Source: Prochlorococcus sp. AG-409-A19 (lineage in GTDB: Bacteria > Cyanobacteriota > Cyanobacteriia > PCC-6307 > Cyanobiaceae). Taken from it: a stretch of DNA of 60,200 nucleotides. Each line of letters begins with the position of its first letter. Within the stretch, counting starts at the first letter, position 1. The notes beneath the pieces are model-generated. The model was not told the DNA's origin and did not search any database. It was given only the letters and a program-made list of their open reading frames with translations. Below are positions 26,116 through 36,649 of the stretch, one piece after another. A program made the translations under genes and the position numbers. The stretch spans positions 1 to 60,200 of the forward strand of contig QCJH01000008.1 in assembly GCA_003216155.1 (NCBI GenBank), in the 5' to 3' direction.

Positions 26116-27570
26116 GTGACCCTCACACCCCTAATTCCTGTAATTCTGTGTGGAGGAACCGGGACAAGACTATGGCCCCTATCACGAGCAAGTTACCCAA
26201 AACAATATTGGGCTTTAGGCGACCCTGGCGAAGAAACCTTGCTTCAGAAAACACAAAGACGTTTACAAGGCCTCAAGGGTTTAGCTGATCCTTTGTTGAT
26301 ATGCCATGAAGATCATCGCTTCATTGTTGCCGAGCAAATGCGGCAAATCGAAGTAGATCCAAAGGCAATACTTTTAGAACCAATGGGGCGCAACACTGCT
26401 CCTGCTGTCGCTGTAGCGGCCCTTCAAGCCACTGAAAGAGGAGAAGACCCTCTTTTACTTGTGTTAGCTGCAGACCATTTAATACGTGATGCGAAACAAT
26501 TCCGTAGGGCCATAGAGGCTGGCAGAGTCTCAGCAGAAACAGGACGACTAGTAACTTTTGGAATAGTTCCAACATCCCCTGAAACAGGTTATGGATACAT
26601 AGAAGCGTCGGAAGCATTATCTAACCAAGATTTAAAAGCCTTACCCATTGCCAGATTCGTCGAAAAGCCTGATCTGGATTCAGCCAAAACATTTCTTGCT
26701 GATCGACGCTTTACATGGAACAGCGGTATCTTCCTGTTCAAAGCAAGTGCGGTGCTGAGCGAATTAGAACGGCTTTCACCAGAAGTAGTCAGCTCTTGCC
26801 GTGCCGCTCTTGAACAAGATATGCAAGATCTTGATTTCTTAAGGCTTGAGCGAGAAGCCTTCGCTAATTGCCCAAATGTGGCAATAGATGTAGCGGTCAT
26901 GGAAAAAACTTCGTTAGGTAGTGTCTTACCTCTAAATGCAGGCTGGAGTGATGTTGGTAGCTGGAGTGCACTTTGGGAAACAGCCGATAAAAATCCCGAA
27001 GGGAATGTCTTGAGAGGAAAAGTAATCCTAGAAAGAAGTCAAAATTGTTATCTAAGAAGTGAGAATCGACTTGTAGTTGGTCTAGGAATTGAAAATCTTG
27101 TTGTAGTTGAAACTGACGATGCTGTTTTAATTGCCAATAGAGAGGAGGCTCAGAATGTCAAAGAAATAGTGAAAAAATTAGAATTAGATGGGCGCCCTGA
27201 AGGGAAGGCCCATCGAAAAATCTATCGTCCTTGGGGCCACTACACAGGAATTGTCGAAGATAGTCGTTGGCAAGTTAAACGAATTGAAGTGAAGCCGGGA
27301 GCAAGCCTTTCACTACAAATGCACCATCATCGAGCCGAACACTGGATAGTTGTCAAAGGCACAGCATTAATAGAAAAAGACGGCGAGACACAATTAATTG
27401 GCGAGAATCAAAGCACATATATCCCTCTTGGCTGCAAACATAGGCTTACAAATCCTGGAAGAATGCCTATGGAATTAATCGAAGTTCAAAGTGGCGCTTA
27501 TCTTGGTGAGGATGATATCGTACGTTTTGAGGATAGATATGGAAGACTAGGGAAAATAATAACTAAATAA
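26116..27570 (+). CDS. manC: mannose-1-phosphate guanylyltransferase / mannose-6-phosphate isomerase
   Basis: Makes GDP-mannose for polysaccharides and probably also supplies mannose phosphate. 484 residues. The N-terminal nucleotidyltransferase has GGTGTRLWPLSRASYPKQ and FVEKPD, with NSGIFLF; the C-terminal cupin (about 365-480) has QMHHHRAEHWIVVKG. This is the usual type II bifunctional arrangement. Starts at GTG 26116. Its stop is one base from the convergent glmS stop. Confidence 0.95.
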   Translation: MTLTPLIPVILCGGTGTRLWPLSRASYPKQYWALGDPGEETLLQKTQRRLQGLKGLADPLLICHEDHRFIVAEQMRQIEVDPKAILLEPMGRNTAPAVAVAALQATERGEDPLLLVLAADHLIRDAKQFRRAIEAGRVSAETGRLVTFGIVPTSPETGYGYIEASEALSNQDLKALPIARFVEKPDLDSAKTFLADRRFTWNSGIFLFKASAVLSELERLSPEVVSSCRAALEQDMQDLDFLRLEREAFANCPNVAIDVAVMEKTSLGSVLPLNAGWSDVGSWSALWETADKNPEGNVLRGKVILERSQNCYLRSENRLVVGLGIENLVVVETDDAVLIANREEAQNVKEIVKKLELDGRPEGKAHRKIYRPWGHYTGIVEDSRWQVKRIEVKPGASLSLQMHHHRAEHWIVVKGTALIEKDGETQLIGENQSTYIPLGCKHRLTNPGRMPMELIEVQSGAYLGEDDIVRFEDRYGRLGKIITK

Positions 27571-27571
27571 G

Positions 27572-29476
27572 CTATTCAACTGTAACACTTTTCGCCAAAT
27601 TCCTTGGTTGATCTACATCTAACCCTCTATGAGCAGCAATGTGATAACTAAGTAACTGCATTGGGACTAAAGTTATAAGGGGGCTGATCCATTCACTTAC
27701 TTCAGGAACTGGCAATAATGCATCAAAAATATCCGTATCAGGTCCCTCAGGCGCAACTCCAATCAACTGAGCATCTCGAGCTTTAGCCTCCTGAGCATTA
27801 CTTAAAACCTTTTCAAAAACTATTCCAGGCATTGCAATAGAGATTACTGGCACATGCGCTTCTAATAAAGCTATAGGACCATGTTTCATCTCACCTGCAG
27901 GATATCCTTCCGCATGGATATAACTAATTTCTTTTAATTTCAATGCACCCTCGAGAGCAATTGGATAATTAATTCCTCTGCCTAAATAAATCACATCTTT
28001 AGTCTCTGCGAAACGATGAGCCAATGCCTCCGAAAGGTGATCATGACTTTCTATAAGTTGTCTCAATTGACTAGGAACAACTCGCAACTCATTTATCAGG
28101 TTAATTATTTCCTTGGTAGAACGACTCCCACTTCTCGCGGCAAAAGCAATAGCAAGTCCATAAAAAGCCAAAAGTTGACCAAGAAATGTCTTAGTAGCAG
28201 CAACGCCAACTTCTATGCCCGCTCCGATATCAAGAATATTAGAGACCTGGCGAGATAAAGAACTCTCCAACCTATTAGTAATCCCTAATTGACGAGATCT
28301 AAATGCTGAATCGCCATAAGCATCTCTTCTCCGCGATTCCATTGCAAGAGCTGCCAAGGTATCTGCTGTTTCTCCAGACTGAGTTACTCCAATAGTGAGA
28401 GTGTGAGGTTCAAGTGGTGGAGCTGCATATCTAAATTCACTCGCATAAAACACATTTGTAGGAATTCCAGCAAATTGCTCCAAGAGATATGCCCCAACCA
28501 TCGCTGCATGTCGACTTGTCCCACAAGCAAGAATCTGTATTCGCTTAATCCCTTCGTAAAAAGAATCATCAAAAGGCAAGGCAATTGGGTTCTCGTCAGG
28601 AAGGCCTGACGGGAGATGCCTAGCTACCCATAACGCAGCTGTCTCAGGCTGCTCATGGATTTCTTTAAGCATGAAATGGCGAAAATCCCGCTTATCTGCA
28701 ACATGGTCAACTCCACTTAAAAATAACGGGCTTCTTTGCTGTCTTACTCCTAACTCGTCATATAGCTCTATCCCTAATGGCGTCAACAATGCAACTTCAC
28801 CATCCTCCATTGGAAGAATTGTCCGAGTAAAGCCTGCCAAAGCAGGCGTATCACTCGCACACAAAAATTCCCCTTCACCAAAACCAATAACTAATGGTGC
28901 CTGCTTACGTGCTACCACTAATGCACCAGGTGTCTCTTCCCAAACAACAGCCATTGCATATGCACCTTGCAACTTTGGCAAAACAGATTGCACAGCTGTT
29001 AGCAACATCGAAGCACTAGGGGTATTACCCACAGACCTAAGCCGACTTAATTCACCTGCAATCAAATGAGGGATTACTTCTGTATCAGTCTCTGAAGCAA
29101 AATTAATTCCTTGTGACTCAAGAACATCTCTTAAAGCGCGGTGGTTCTCAATAATTCCGTTTTGAACAACTGCGACTGCACCAGATCCGTCACAATGTGG
29201 ATGCGCATTGCGCTCCTCTGGTTTGCCATGCGTGGCCCACCTAGTGTGGCCTATTCCTAAATGACCTGGTGCACCATACTTTTCAACACACTTTGAAAGA
29301 TTAATTAGCTTTCCTTGTGCCCTCTGACAAGTGAGCACACCTCTCCTGTTTCCTGCATGCGCTTTGACAATGGCCAAGCCTGCAGAATCATATCCACGAT
29401 ATTCAAGCTGCCTCAATCCATCAAGAAGCAGAGGGGCTGCTTCTCGAGAACCAATGACTGCAACGATGCCGCACAT
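27572..29476 (-). CDS. glmS: glutamine-fructose-6-phosphate aminotransferase (isomerizing)
   Basis: Makes glucosamine-6-phosphate for peptidoglycan and other amino sugars. 634 residues. The start is certain because MCGIVAVIG must expose the nucleophilic Cys1 of the glutaminase domain. Two SIS sugar-isomerase domains follow (about 300-430 and 480-610; e.g. ACGTSRHAAMVG, TQSGETADTLAAL), with the usual C-terminal DQPRNLAKSVTVE. The ATG lies only two bases after the T-run of a hairpin and has no Shine-Dalgarno, which is unusual. Confidence 0.97.
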   Translation of the reverse strand: MCGIVAVIGSREAAPLLLDGLRQLEYRGYDSAGLAIVKAHAGNRRGVLTCQRAQGKLINLSKCVEKYGAPGHLGIGHTRWATHGKPEERNAHPHCDGSGAVAVVQNGIIENHRALRDVLESQGINFASETDTEVIPHLIAGELSRLRSVGNTPSASMLLTAVQSVLPKLQGAYAMAVVWEETPGALVVARKQAPLVIGFGEGEFLCASDTPALAGFTRTILPMEDGEVALLTPLGIELYDELGVRQQRSPLFLSGVDHVADKRDFRHFMLKEIHEQPETAALWVARHLPSGLPDENPIALPFDDSFYEGIKRIQILACGTSRHAAMVGAYLLEQFAGIPTNVFYASEFRYAAPPLEPHTLTIGVTQSGETADTLAALAMESRRRDAYGDSAFRSRQLGITNRLESSLSRQVSNILDIGAGIEVGVAATKTFLGQLLAFYGLAIAFAARSGSRSTKEIINLINELRVVPSQLRQLIESHDHLSEALAHRFAETKDVIYLGRGINYPIALEGALKLKEISYIHAEGYPAGEMKHGPIALLEAHVPVISIAMPGIVFEKVLSNAQEAKARDAQLIGVAPEGPDTDIFDALLPVPEVSEWISPLITLVPMQLLSYHIAAHRGLDVDQPRNLAKSVTVE

Positions 29477-29483
29477 CTAAAAA

Positions 29484-29501
29484 GCCCGGCAAAAGCCGGG
29501 C
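29484..29501 (-). terminator. GC-rich hairpin with T-run just before glmS
   Basis: GCCCGGC (29484-29490), a four-base loop and GCCGGGC (29495-29501). In minus-strand RNA it is followed by five U residues at 29483-29479, then AG and the glmS AUG. This is a complete intrinsic terminator for psaC transcription, or an attenuator of read-through into glmS. Confidence 0.7.
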
Positions 29502-29504
29502 AAA

Positions 29505-29541
29505 CATAATTAGGGGTTATTAAAAATAACCCCTAATTATG
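29505..29541. repeat. perfect 17-bp inverted repeat downstream of psaC
   Basis: Arms of at least 16 bases (29505-29520 and 29526-29541), 17 if the next T-A pair is counted, with a loop of about three bases. It is AT-rich at the base and has a GGGG/CCCC core. Lies 22 bases after the psaC stop and directly ahead of the GC-rich terminator. Probably stabilises the psaC mRNA 3' end or adds a second termination stem. Confidence 0.75.
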
Positions 29542-29562
29542 TTTTAGGGGCCTGAAAAGCTT

Positions 29563-29859
<297 letters not shown>

Positions 29860-29944
29860 TTATGAGACACAAAGTGGTCTCTCCCGTCACCGTTGTTAAC
29901 TCCCCACCGCGAGCCGTAGGATGCGGCGTCCCGTCTTCACGGCT

Positions 29945-30187
29945 ATGTCCCAGGAAGCGATCCTCGAGAAAGTACGTTCAATCGTTGCAGAACAACTCAG
30001 TGTTGATACCGGCGAAGTGAAGCCGGAATCAAATTTTCAAAACGATTTAGGTGCCGATTCCCTCGACACCGTTGAGCTTGTTATGGCCCTAGAAGAGGCC
30101 TTCGATATTGAAATCCCTGACGAAGCTGCCGAAGGTATTGCCACCGTCGGTGATGCTGTCAAGTACATCGAAGACAAACAGACCTGA
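29945..30187 (+). CDS. acpP: acyl carrier protein
   Basis: 80-residue carrier for fatty-acid synthesis. The phosphopantetheine serine is in [12 protein letters not shown], and the acidic helices follow the standard pattern ([14 protein letters not shown]). ATG 29945 gives the normal N-terminus ([10 protein letters not shown]); the frame is open back to 29921. Eight bases separate it from fabF, so the two are co-transcribed. Confidence 0.98.
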   Translation: MSQEAILEKVRSIVAEQLSVDTGEVKPESNFQNDLGADSLDTVELVMALEEAFDIEIPDEAAEGIATVGDAVKYIEDKQT

Positions 30188-30195
30188 GAAACACA

Positions 30196-31443
30196 ATGGT
30201 CGAAAGCCTGCATCGCGTTGTGGTCACTGGCCTCGGCGCGATTACGCCTATTGGCAATACTGTCAATGATTATTGGCATGGATTAACTTCCGGCAGCAAC
30301 GGAGTTGCGTCAATCACTCTGTTTGATGCTTCGGCTCATGCCTGCCGTTTCGCAGCAGAGGTAAAGGGATTCGATCCCAAAGGAATCCTTGAACCAAAGG
30401 AATCCAAAAGATGGGATCGATTCTCCAAATTTGGTGTCGTAGCAGCTAAGGAGGCTCTCTTAGATGCAGGCCTTTGCATAAACGAAACCAATGCTCATGA
30501 GATTGGAGTAATCATTGGCTCAGGAGTCGGTGGCTTACTCACCATGGAAAGCCAAGCTCATGTACTTGCCGATCGAGGGCCAGGGAGGGTAAGCCCTTTC
30601 ACGGTGCCAATGATGATTCCCAATATGGCAACTGGGCTTGCTGCTATTGCCTTAGGCGCCAAGGGGCCCAGCTCAGCCGTTGCTACTGCCTGTGCAGCTG
30701 GCTCAAATGCGATAGGTGATGCTTTTCGCCTGATACAGCTTGGAAAGGCAAATGCAATGGTCTGTGGAGGCGCTGAAGCCAGCATTACCCCTTTGGGTGT
30801 AGCAGGTTTCGCAAGTGCGAAAGCCCTTTCTTTCCGAAATGACGATCCCATCACTGCAAGTCGGCCATTTGATGCCGAGCGAGACGGGTTTGTCATCGGA
30901 GAAGGTTCTGGTGTCTTAGTTCTCGAAAGCCTTACAACTGCAAAAGCTCGCGGAGCGAAAATCTATGCAGAAGTCGTGGGCTATGGCACAACCTGTGATG
31001 CGCACCACATCACATCCCCTACTCCAGGAGGAGTCGGCGGGGCCGAAGCAATCCGTCAAGCCCTTAATGATGGAAAAATCAATCTTGACGATGTCGATTA
31101 CATCAATGCGCATGGAACAAGCACTCCTGCAAATGACAGCAATGAAACTGCTGCAATCAAAAGCGTCTTCAAAGATCGAGCGAAACTAATTCCTGTTAGC
31201 TCAACAAAATCAATGACTGGCCATCTGCTTGGAGGGTCTGGTGGAATTGAAGCTGTTGCGTGTGTTCTAGCCCTGCAAAACGGGGTAGTTCCACCAACTA
31301 TTAATTATTCCAATCCTGACCCTGCCTGTGATCTGGACTACGTTCCTAACACTGCAAGAGAATGCCAATTAGGCATAGTGCTATCTAACTCCTTTGGTTT
31401 TGGTGGACATAACGTCTGTCTCGCCTTCCAAAAAATGACCTAA
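30196..31443 (+). CDS. fabF: 3-oxoacyl-[acyl-carrier-protein] synthase II
   Basis: Condensing enzyme that elongates acyl-ACP with malonyl-ACP. 415 residues. Active-site Cys in ATACAAGSNAIG, the two histidines in NAHGTSTPAND and SMTGHLLGGSG, and the terminal NSFGFGGHN loop are all present. ATG 30196 starts eight bases after acpP, the classical gene pair. Confidence 0.98.
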   Translation: MVESLHRVVVTGLGAITPIGNTVNDYWHGLTSGSNGVASITLFDASAHACRFAAEVKGFDPKGILEPKESKRWDRFSKFGVVAAKEALLDAGLCINETNAHEIGVIIGSGVGGLLTMESQAHVLADRGPGRVSPFTVPMMIPNMATGLAAIALGAKGPSSAVATACAAGSNAIGDAFRLIQLGKANAMVCGGAEASITPLGVAGFASAKALSFRNDDPITASRPFDAERDGFVIGEGSGVLVLESLTTAKARGAKIYAEVVGYGTTCDAHHITSPTPGGVGGAEAIRQALNDGKINLDDVDYINAHGTSTPANDSNETAAIKSVFKDRAKLIPVSSTKSMTGHLLGGSGGIEAVACVLALQNGVVPPTINYSNPDPACDLDYVPNTARECQLGIVLSNSFGFGGHNVCLAFQKMT

Positions 31444-31496
31444 CAAGCATCCTTCAACACCAATCATTCAGAATTCCTAAATCCCCTTTGAGAAAC

Positions 31497-33506
31497 ATGG
31501 TCGCTGCGCCCGCTTCACTTGACTCGCTCTGCATCAACTCCATTCGGATGCTCGCCGTCGATGCGGTAAACAAATCCAATAGCGGCCATCCAGGGCTGCC
31601 CATGGGATGCGCCCCAATGGGTTATGCCCTTTGGGACAAATTTCTTCGTCACAATCCCAAAAATCCACAATGGTTCAACAGAGACCGTTTTGTTCTCTCT
31701 GCTGGTCATGGCTGCATGCTGCTTTATGCGCTCTTACACCTCACTGGATACGAATCAGTTTCTATTGAAGACATCAAAAATTTCAGGCAATGGGGCTCAC
31801 GAACACCCGGTCATCCAGAAACTTTTGAGACCGCAGGAGTGGAAGTCACCGCAGGCCCGCTTGGAGCAGGAATCTCCAATGCAGTAGGGCTAGCAATTGC
31901 TGAAGCTCATCTAGGCGCAAAATTCAATAAATCTGATGCAACTCTCGTAGATCACTACACGTACGTGATCATGGGTGATGGATGTAACCAAGAAGGTGTC
32001 GCTTCAGAAGCTTGCTCACTTGCTGGACACCTAAAGCTAGGAAAATTAATAGCCCTATACGATGACAACAAAATCACTATTGATGGTCGAACTGATGTTT
32101 CCTTCACTGAAGATGTACTGAAACGCTATGAATCTTATGGATGGCATATACAACATGTGGCTGATGGAAACTCTGACGTTAATTCCATTGCAGAAGCAAT
32201 TGAAACTGCTAAATCAGTCTCAAATAAACCTTCAATAATTAAAATTTCAACTACAATTGGCTATGGTTCCCCCAATAAAAGTGACACAGCTGGGGTTCAT
32301 GGTGCCCCACTAGGGGAAGAAGAAGCAGATCTGACAAGGAAACAATTAGGGTGGGATTATGGGCCTTTTGAAGTACCTAAAGAGGCTTATGATCAATACC
32401 GCAAGGCTATCGAAAGAGGAGAATCTCTCGAAGAAGAATGGAACAAATCCTTATCTAATTACAAAGTTAAATACCCAAGTGAAGCGAATGAATTCGAAAG
32501 AATGCTGCGTGGCGAACTTCCACAAGATTGGTCCAATAGCTTGCCCACCTATTCACCAAATGACAAAGGCCTAGCAACTAGAAAACATTCTCAGATCTGT
32601 CTTGGTGCACTTGGCCCAAACCTCCCGGAACTAATAGGAGGTTCAGCTGACTTAACTCATTCCAATTACACAGACATAAAAGGTGAAACAGGATCTTTTC
32701 AACCGGAAACACCTGAAAAGCGCTATCTGCACTTCGGAGTAAGAGAACATGCTATGGCAGCAATCCTCAATGGAATCGCCTACCACAACAGTGGGCTCAT
32801 TCCTTACGGAGGGACTTTCTTAGTCTTTGCCGACTACATGCGCGGCTCAATGAGGCTGTCGGCACTAAGTGAATTAGGTGTCATTTACATACTTACTCAT
32901 GACTCAATTGGAGTAGGAGAAGATGGTCCTACTCACCAACCAATTGAAACCATTCCTTCTCTAAGGGCAATTCCAAATATGCTGGTATTCCGGCCTGGTG
33001 ACGGGAACGAAACCAGTGGCGCATATAAATTAGCTGTGCAAAATAGAAAGCGCCCAAGTGCTTTATGCCTTAGTCGTCAAGGCATGGCGAACCAAGCTAA
33101 CTCTTCTATAGAAAAAGTTGCTCTTGGAGGTTACATCTTAGAAGATTGCTCTGGCTTACCAGATTTAATACTAATTGGAACAGGAAGTGAGCTGGACTTA
33201 TGTGTACAAGCTGCCCAGCAATTAACTAAAGAAGGCCAAAAAGTCAGAGTGGTTTCTATGCCTTGCATAGAACTATTTGAAGAACAAAGTGATGGATACA
33301 AACAAGAAGTTCTTCCCGATTCAGTGAGGAAGAGAATTGTTGTTGAAGCAGCCGAATCATTCGGTTGGCACAAATACATTGGCATCGATGGTGACAGTGT
33401 AACTATGAATCGCTTTGGAGCTTCTGCACCAGGAGGAACTTGTATGGAGAAATTTGGCTTTACAGTAGAAAATGTTGTTGCGAAATCCAAAAGCCTCCTA
33501 GGGTGA
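31497..33506 (+). CDS. tkt: transketolase
   Basis: Thiamine-diphosphate enzyme of the Calvin cycle and the pentose phosphate pathway that moves two-carbon units between sugar phosphates. 669 residues from ATG 31497; an in-frame TTG three codons earlier is less likely. Motifs: NSGHPGLPMGCAPM, the ThDP-binding MGDGCNQEGVASEA...N, DDNKITIDG, GVREHAMAAILNG and HDSIGVGEDGPTHQP. About 50 bases after fabF, probably in the same transcript. Confidence 0.97.
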   Translation: MVAAPASLDSLCINSIRMLAVDAVNKSNSGHPGLPMGCAPMGYALWDKFLRHNPKNPQWFNRDRFVLSAGHGCMLLYALLHLTGYESVSIEDIKNFRQWGSRTPGHPETFETAGVEVTAGPLGAGISNAVGLAIAEAHLGAKFNKSDATLVDHYTYVIMGDGCNQEGVASEACSLAGHLKLGKLIALYDDNKITIDGRTDVSFTEDVLKRYESYGWHIQHVADGNSDVNSIAEAIETAKSVSNKPSIIKISTTIGYGSPNKSDTAGVHGAPLGEEEADLTRKQLGWDYGPFEVPKEAYDQYRKAIERGESLEEEWNKSLSNYKVKYPSEANEFERMLRGELPQDWSNSLPTYSPNDKGLATRKHSQICLGALGPNLPELIGGSADLTHSNYTDIKGETGSFQPETPEKRYLHFGVREHAMAAILNGIAYHNSGLIPYGGTFLVFADYMRGSMRLSALSELGVIYILTHDSIGVGEDGPTHQPIETIPSLRAIPNMLVFRPGDGNETSGAYKLAVQNRKRPSALCLSRQGMANQANSSIEKVALGGYILEDCSGLPDLILIGTGSELDLCVQAAQQLTKEGQKVRVVSMPCIELFEEQSDGYKQEVLPDSVRKRIVVEAAESFGWHKYIGIDGDSVTMNRFGASAPGGTCMEKFGFTVENVVAKSKSLLG

Positions 33507-33539
33507 AAAACAGAAGGCATTCAATAATTTGAATTGCCC

Positions 33540-33596
33540 GGAAATCCAAAAAGGAATCTTGATTAAAATATTGAGAGATTTCTTTTTGGATTTTCC
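33540..33596. repeat. long imperfect inverted repeat downstream of tkt
   Basis: GGAAATCCAAAAAG (33540-33553) faces CTTTTTGGATTTTCC (33582-33596) with one bulged base; inside, AATCT and AGATT add further pairs. It lies 34 bases after the tkt stop, so it could end or protect the acpP-fabF-tkt transcript. The core GAAATCCAAAA also recurs directly at 33482 within the tkt 3' end. Confidence 0.5.
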
Positions 33597-33789
33597 AGCA
33601 AGATTTCAAAGCAGTGGGTGCCAACCTAAAAGCACAAGGAAAATCCCACAAACTTAACGAGTTAAATTCTTCATTATAGAAATTCTCAACTATGGAAAGG
33701 TCTGGGGGAAAACATTCAATGTTATGTAAAAATAATTATCTTCAAAATATATTTTCAATTAATCAATAAACCAGTCTAAAAAACAAAAA

Positions 33790-34746
33790 ATGAGAACTAA
33801 AAAACCTTATCGAAATCTAATTACAGGAGGCGCTGGATTCTTAGGGTCCCATCTGGTTGATCGTTTAATGACTGCAGGTGAAGAAGTCATCTGCTTAGAT
33901 AATTACTTTACAGGAAGAAAAGAAAACCTAAAGGAATGGATTGGCCATCCCTTATTTGAGCTAATTCGTCACGATGTGACCGAGCCAATCCAACTAGAAA
34001 TCGATCGCATTTGGCACCTTGCATGTCCTGCCTCGCCAGTACATTATCAATTCAATCCAATTAAAACAGCAAAAACAAGTTTCCTAGGAACTTACAACAT
34101 GCTGGGCCTAGCGAGAAGAGTTGGTGCAAGACTTTTACTTGCAAGTACAAGCGAGGTATATGGCGATCCAGAAATTCACCCACAGCCAGAAAGTTATAAA
34201 GGCTCTGTGAATACGATCGGGATCAGAAGTTGTTACGATGAAGGCAAAAGAATAGCCGAAACATTATGTTTTGACTACAACAGAATGCATGAAACAGAGA
34301 TCAGAGTCATGAGAATATTTAATACTTATGGCCCCAGAATGCTCCCAGATGATGGCAGAGTTGTAAGCAACTTTATAGTCCAGGCCCTTAAAGGCCAACC
34401 ATTAACACTCTATGGTGATGGAAGTCAAACACGTTCATTCTGCTATGTAGACGATTTAATTGATGGCATGGTCAAAATGATGAATGGCAATCATCTTGGC
34501 CCTATAAATATTGGTAATCCAGGTGAGTTTACAATACGCCAGCTGGCAGAATTAGTGCGTAAAAAAATCAATCCAGACCTAAGATTAATAGAAAAATCCT
34601 TACCACAGGATGACCCTCTACAAAGACAACCTATTATTTCTTTAGCTCAGAAAGAACTAAACTGGTCTCCCACAATTGCTCTTGAAGAAGGCCTTGACAA
34701 AACAATTAATTGGTTCAAGGAATCACTTAAGGAGACGGATACCTAA
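33790..34746 (+). CDS. UDP-glucuronate decarboxylase (UDP-xylose synthase-like) SDR
   Basis: Extended short-chain dehydrogenase of 318 residues. NAD-binding [12 protein letters not shown] is at 13-24, and the catalytic Tyr-Lys pair is in SCYDEGKR (YxxxK). [21 protein letters not shown] and [10 protein letters not shown] are signatures of the UXS group, which converts UDP-glucuronate to UDP-xylose for surface glycans. A dTDP-glucose dehydratase-like role is the main alternative. ATG start at 33790, after a 283-base gap that contains the inverted repeat. Confidence 0.9.
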   Translation: MRTKKPYRNLITGGAGFLGSHLVDRLMTAGEEVICLDNYFTGRKENLKEWIGHPLFELIRHDVTEPIQLEIDRIWHLACPASPVHYQFNPIKTAKTSFLGTYNMLGLARRVGARLLLASTSEVYGDPEIHPQPESYKGSVNTIGIRSCYDEGKRIAETLCFDYNRMHETEIRVMRIFNTYGPRMLPDDGRVVSNFIVQALKGQPLTLYGDGSQTRSFCYVDDLIDGMVKMMNGNHLGPINIGNPGEFTIRQLAELVRKKINPDLRLIEKSLPQDDPLQRQPIISLAQKELNWSPTIALEEGLDKTINWFKESLKETDT

Positions 34747-34819
34747 AGACAAATTCTATTAATAATAAGCAATGATCTAAAACACATAAAGCTTGCTCTC
34801 GAAATGAACCAAAGAATAA

Positions 34820-36202
<1,383 letters not shown>

Positions 36203-36240
36203 CTAAAAGGCAATTGGGCAAGCCCAGGAGTCAGCCAAAT

Positions 36241-36345
36241 CTGAGATCACACTTATTCACTTCCCTACGCCGGCTTAAACCGGATCAGGTTCGAAGGGTG
36301 TGATCTCAGCCGTCAAGCCAAAGCTTTCAAGGCACCCCTAGTGTT
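36241..36345 (-). promoter_or_regulatory. TPP riboswitch (THI element) of thiC
   Basis: On the minus strand the conserved aptamer is easily read: GGGGTGCC (36338-36331), GGCTGAGA, ACCCTTCGAACCTGATCCGG and GCCGGCGTAGGGA (to about 36262). Downstream of the aptamer lies GTGTGATCTCAG (36252-36241), a perfect 12-base complement of the aptamer segment CTGAGATCACAC (36309-36298). It is probably the switching strand of the expression platform. A separate hairpin, GAAACTT/AAGTTTC at 36350-36367, precedes the aptamer. Confidence 0.96.
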
Positions 36346-36428
36346 GTTTGAAACTTAGCGAAGTTTCAGCAAACCAGCTGCAAAATCAATTTGTTAACAG
36401 TGAATACATAAAAACAATTCAGACGGTT

Positions 36429-36647
36429 TCAAATCTCTTCTTGATTTTTCCTACGTAAGGCCATCAGGAGATGGTTGCGACGCTTTCGGCGTCCGAGAGC
36501 GCCACTAATAATTAAGCCAGAGCCAACTATTAATGAAGGCAAGGACTGAAGCCTTTCATTACTCTTACGCTGAGATAAGCCAAAAAGAGCAAGCAAAATC
36601 AAAAAAGGCGCAGCCAGTGATAAAAAAGGGTGGCCTAGGCGTTTCAT
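36429..36647 (-). CDS. small membrane protein, DUF3188-like
   Basis: 72 residues with two hydrophobic spans (about 8-24 and 38-52) joined by a basic loop and followed by a strongly basic tail (GRRKRRNHLLMALRRK). The layout fits the cyanobacterial DUF3188 family as I recall it; that assignment is from memory. Starts two bases after the upstream amidohydrolase stop, so it is translationally linked to the ruvB-TPR-M20 run. Confidence 0.65.
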   Translation of the reverse strand: MKRLGHPFLSLAAPFLILLALFGLSQRKSNERLQSLPSLIVGSGLIISGALGRRKRRNHLLMALRRKNQEEI

Positions 36648-36649
36648 AA

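Noticed and set aside
29921..29944. Longer acpP start (88 residues)
   Set aside because: Eight extra residues lie outside the conserved ACP; ATG 29945 gives the standard start.
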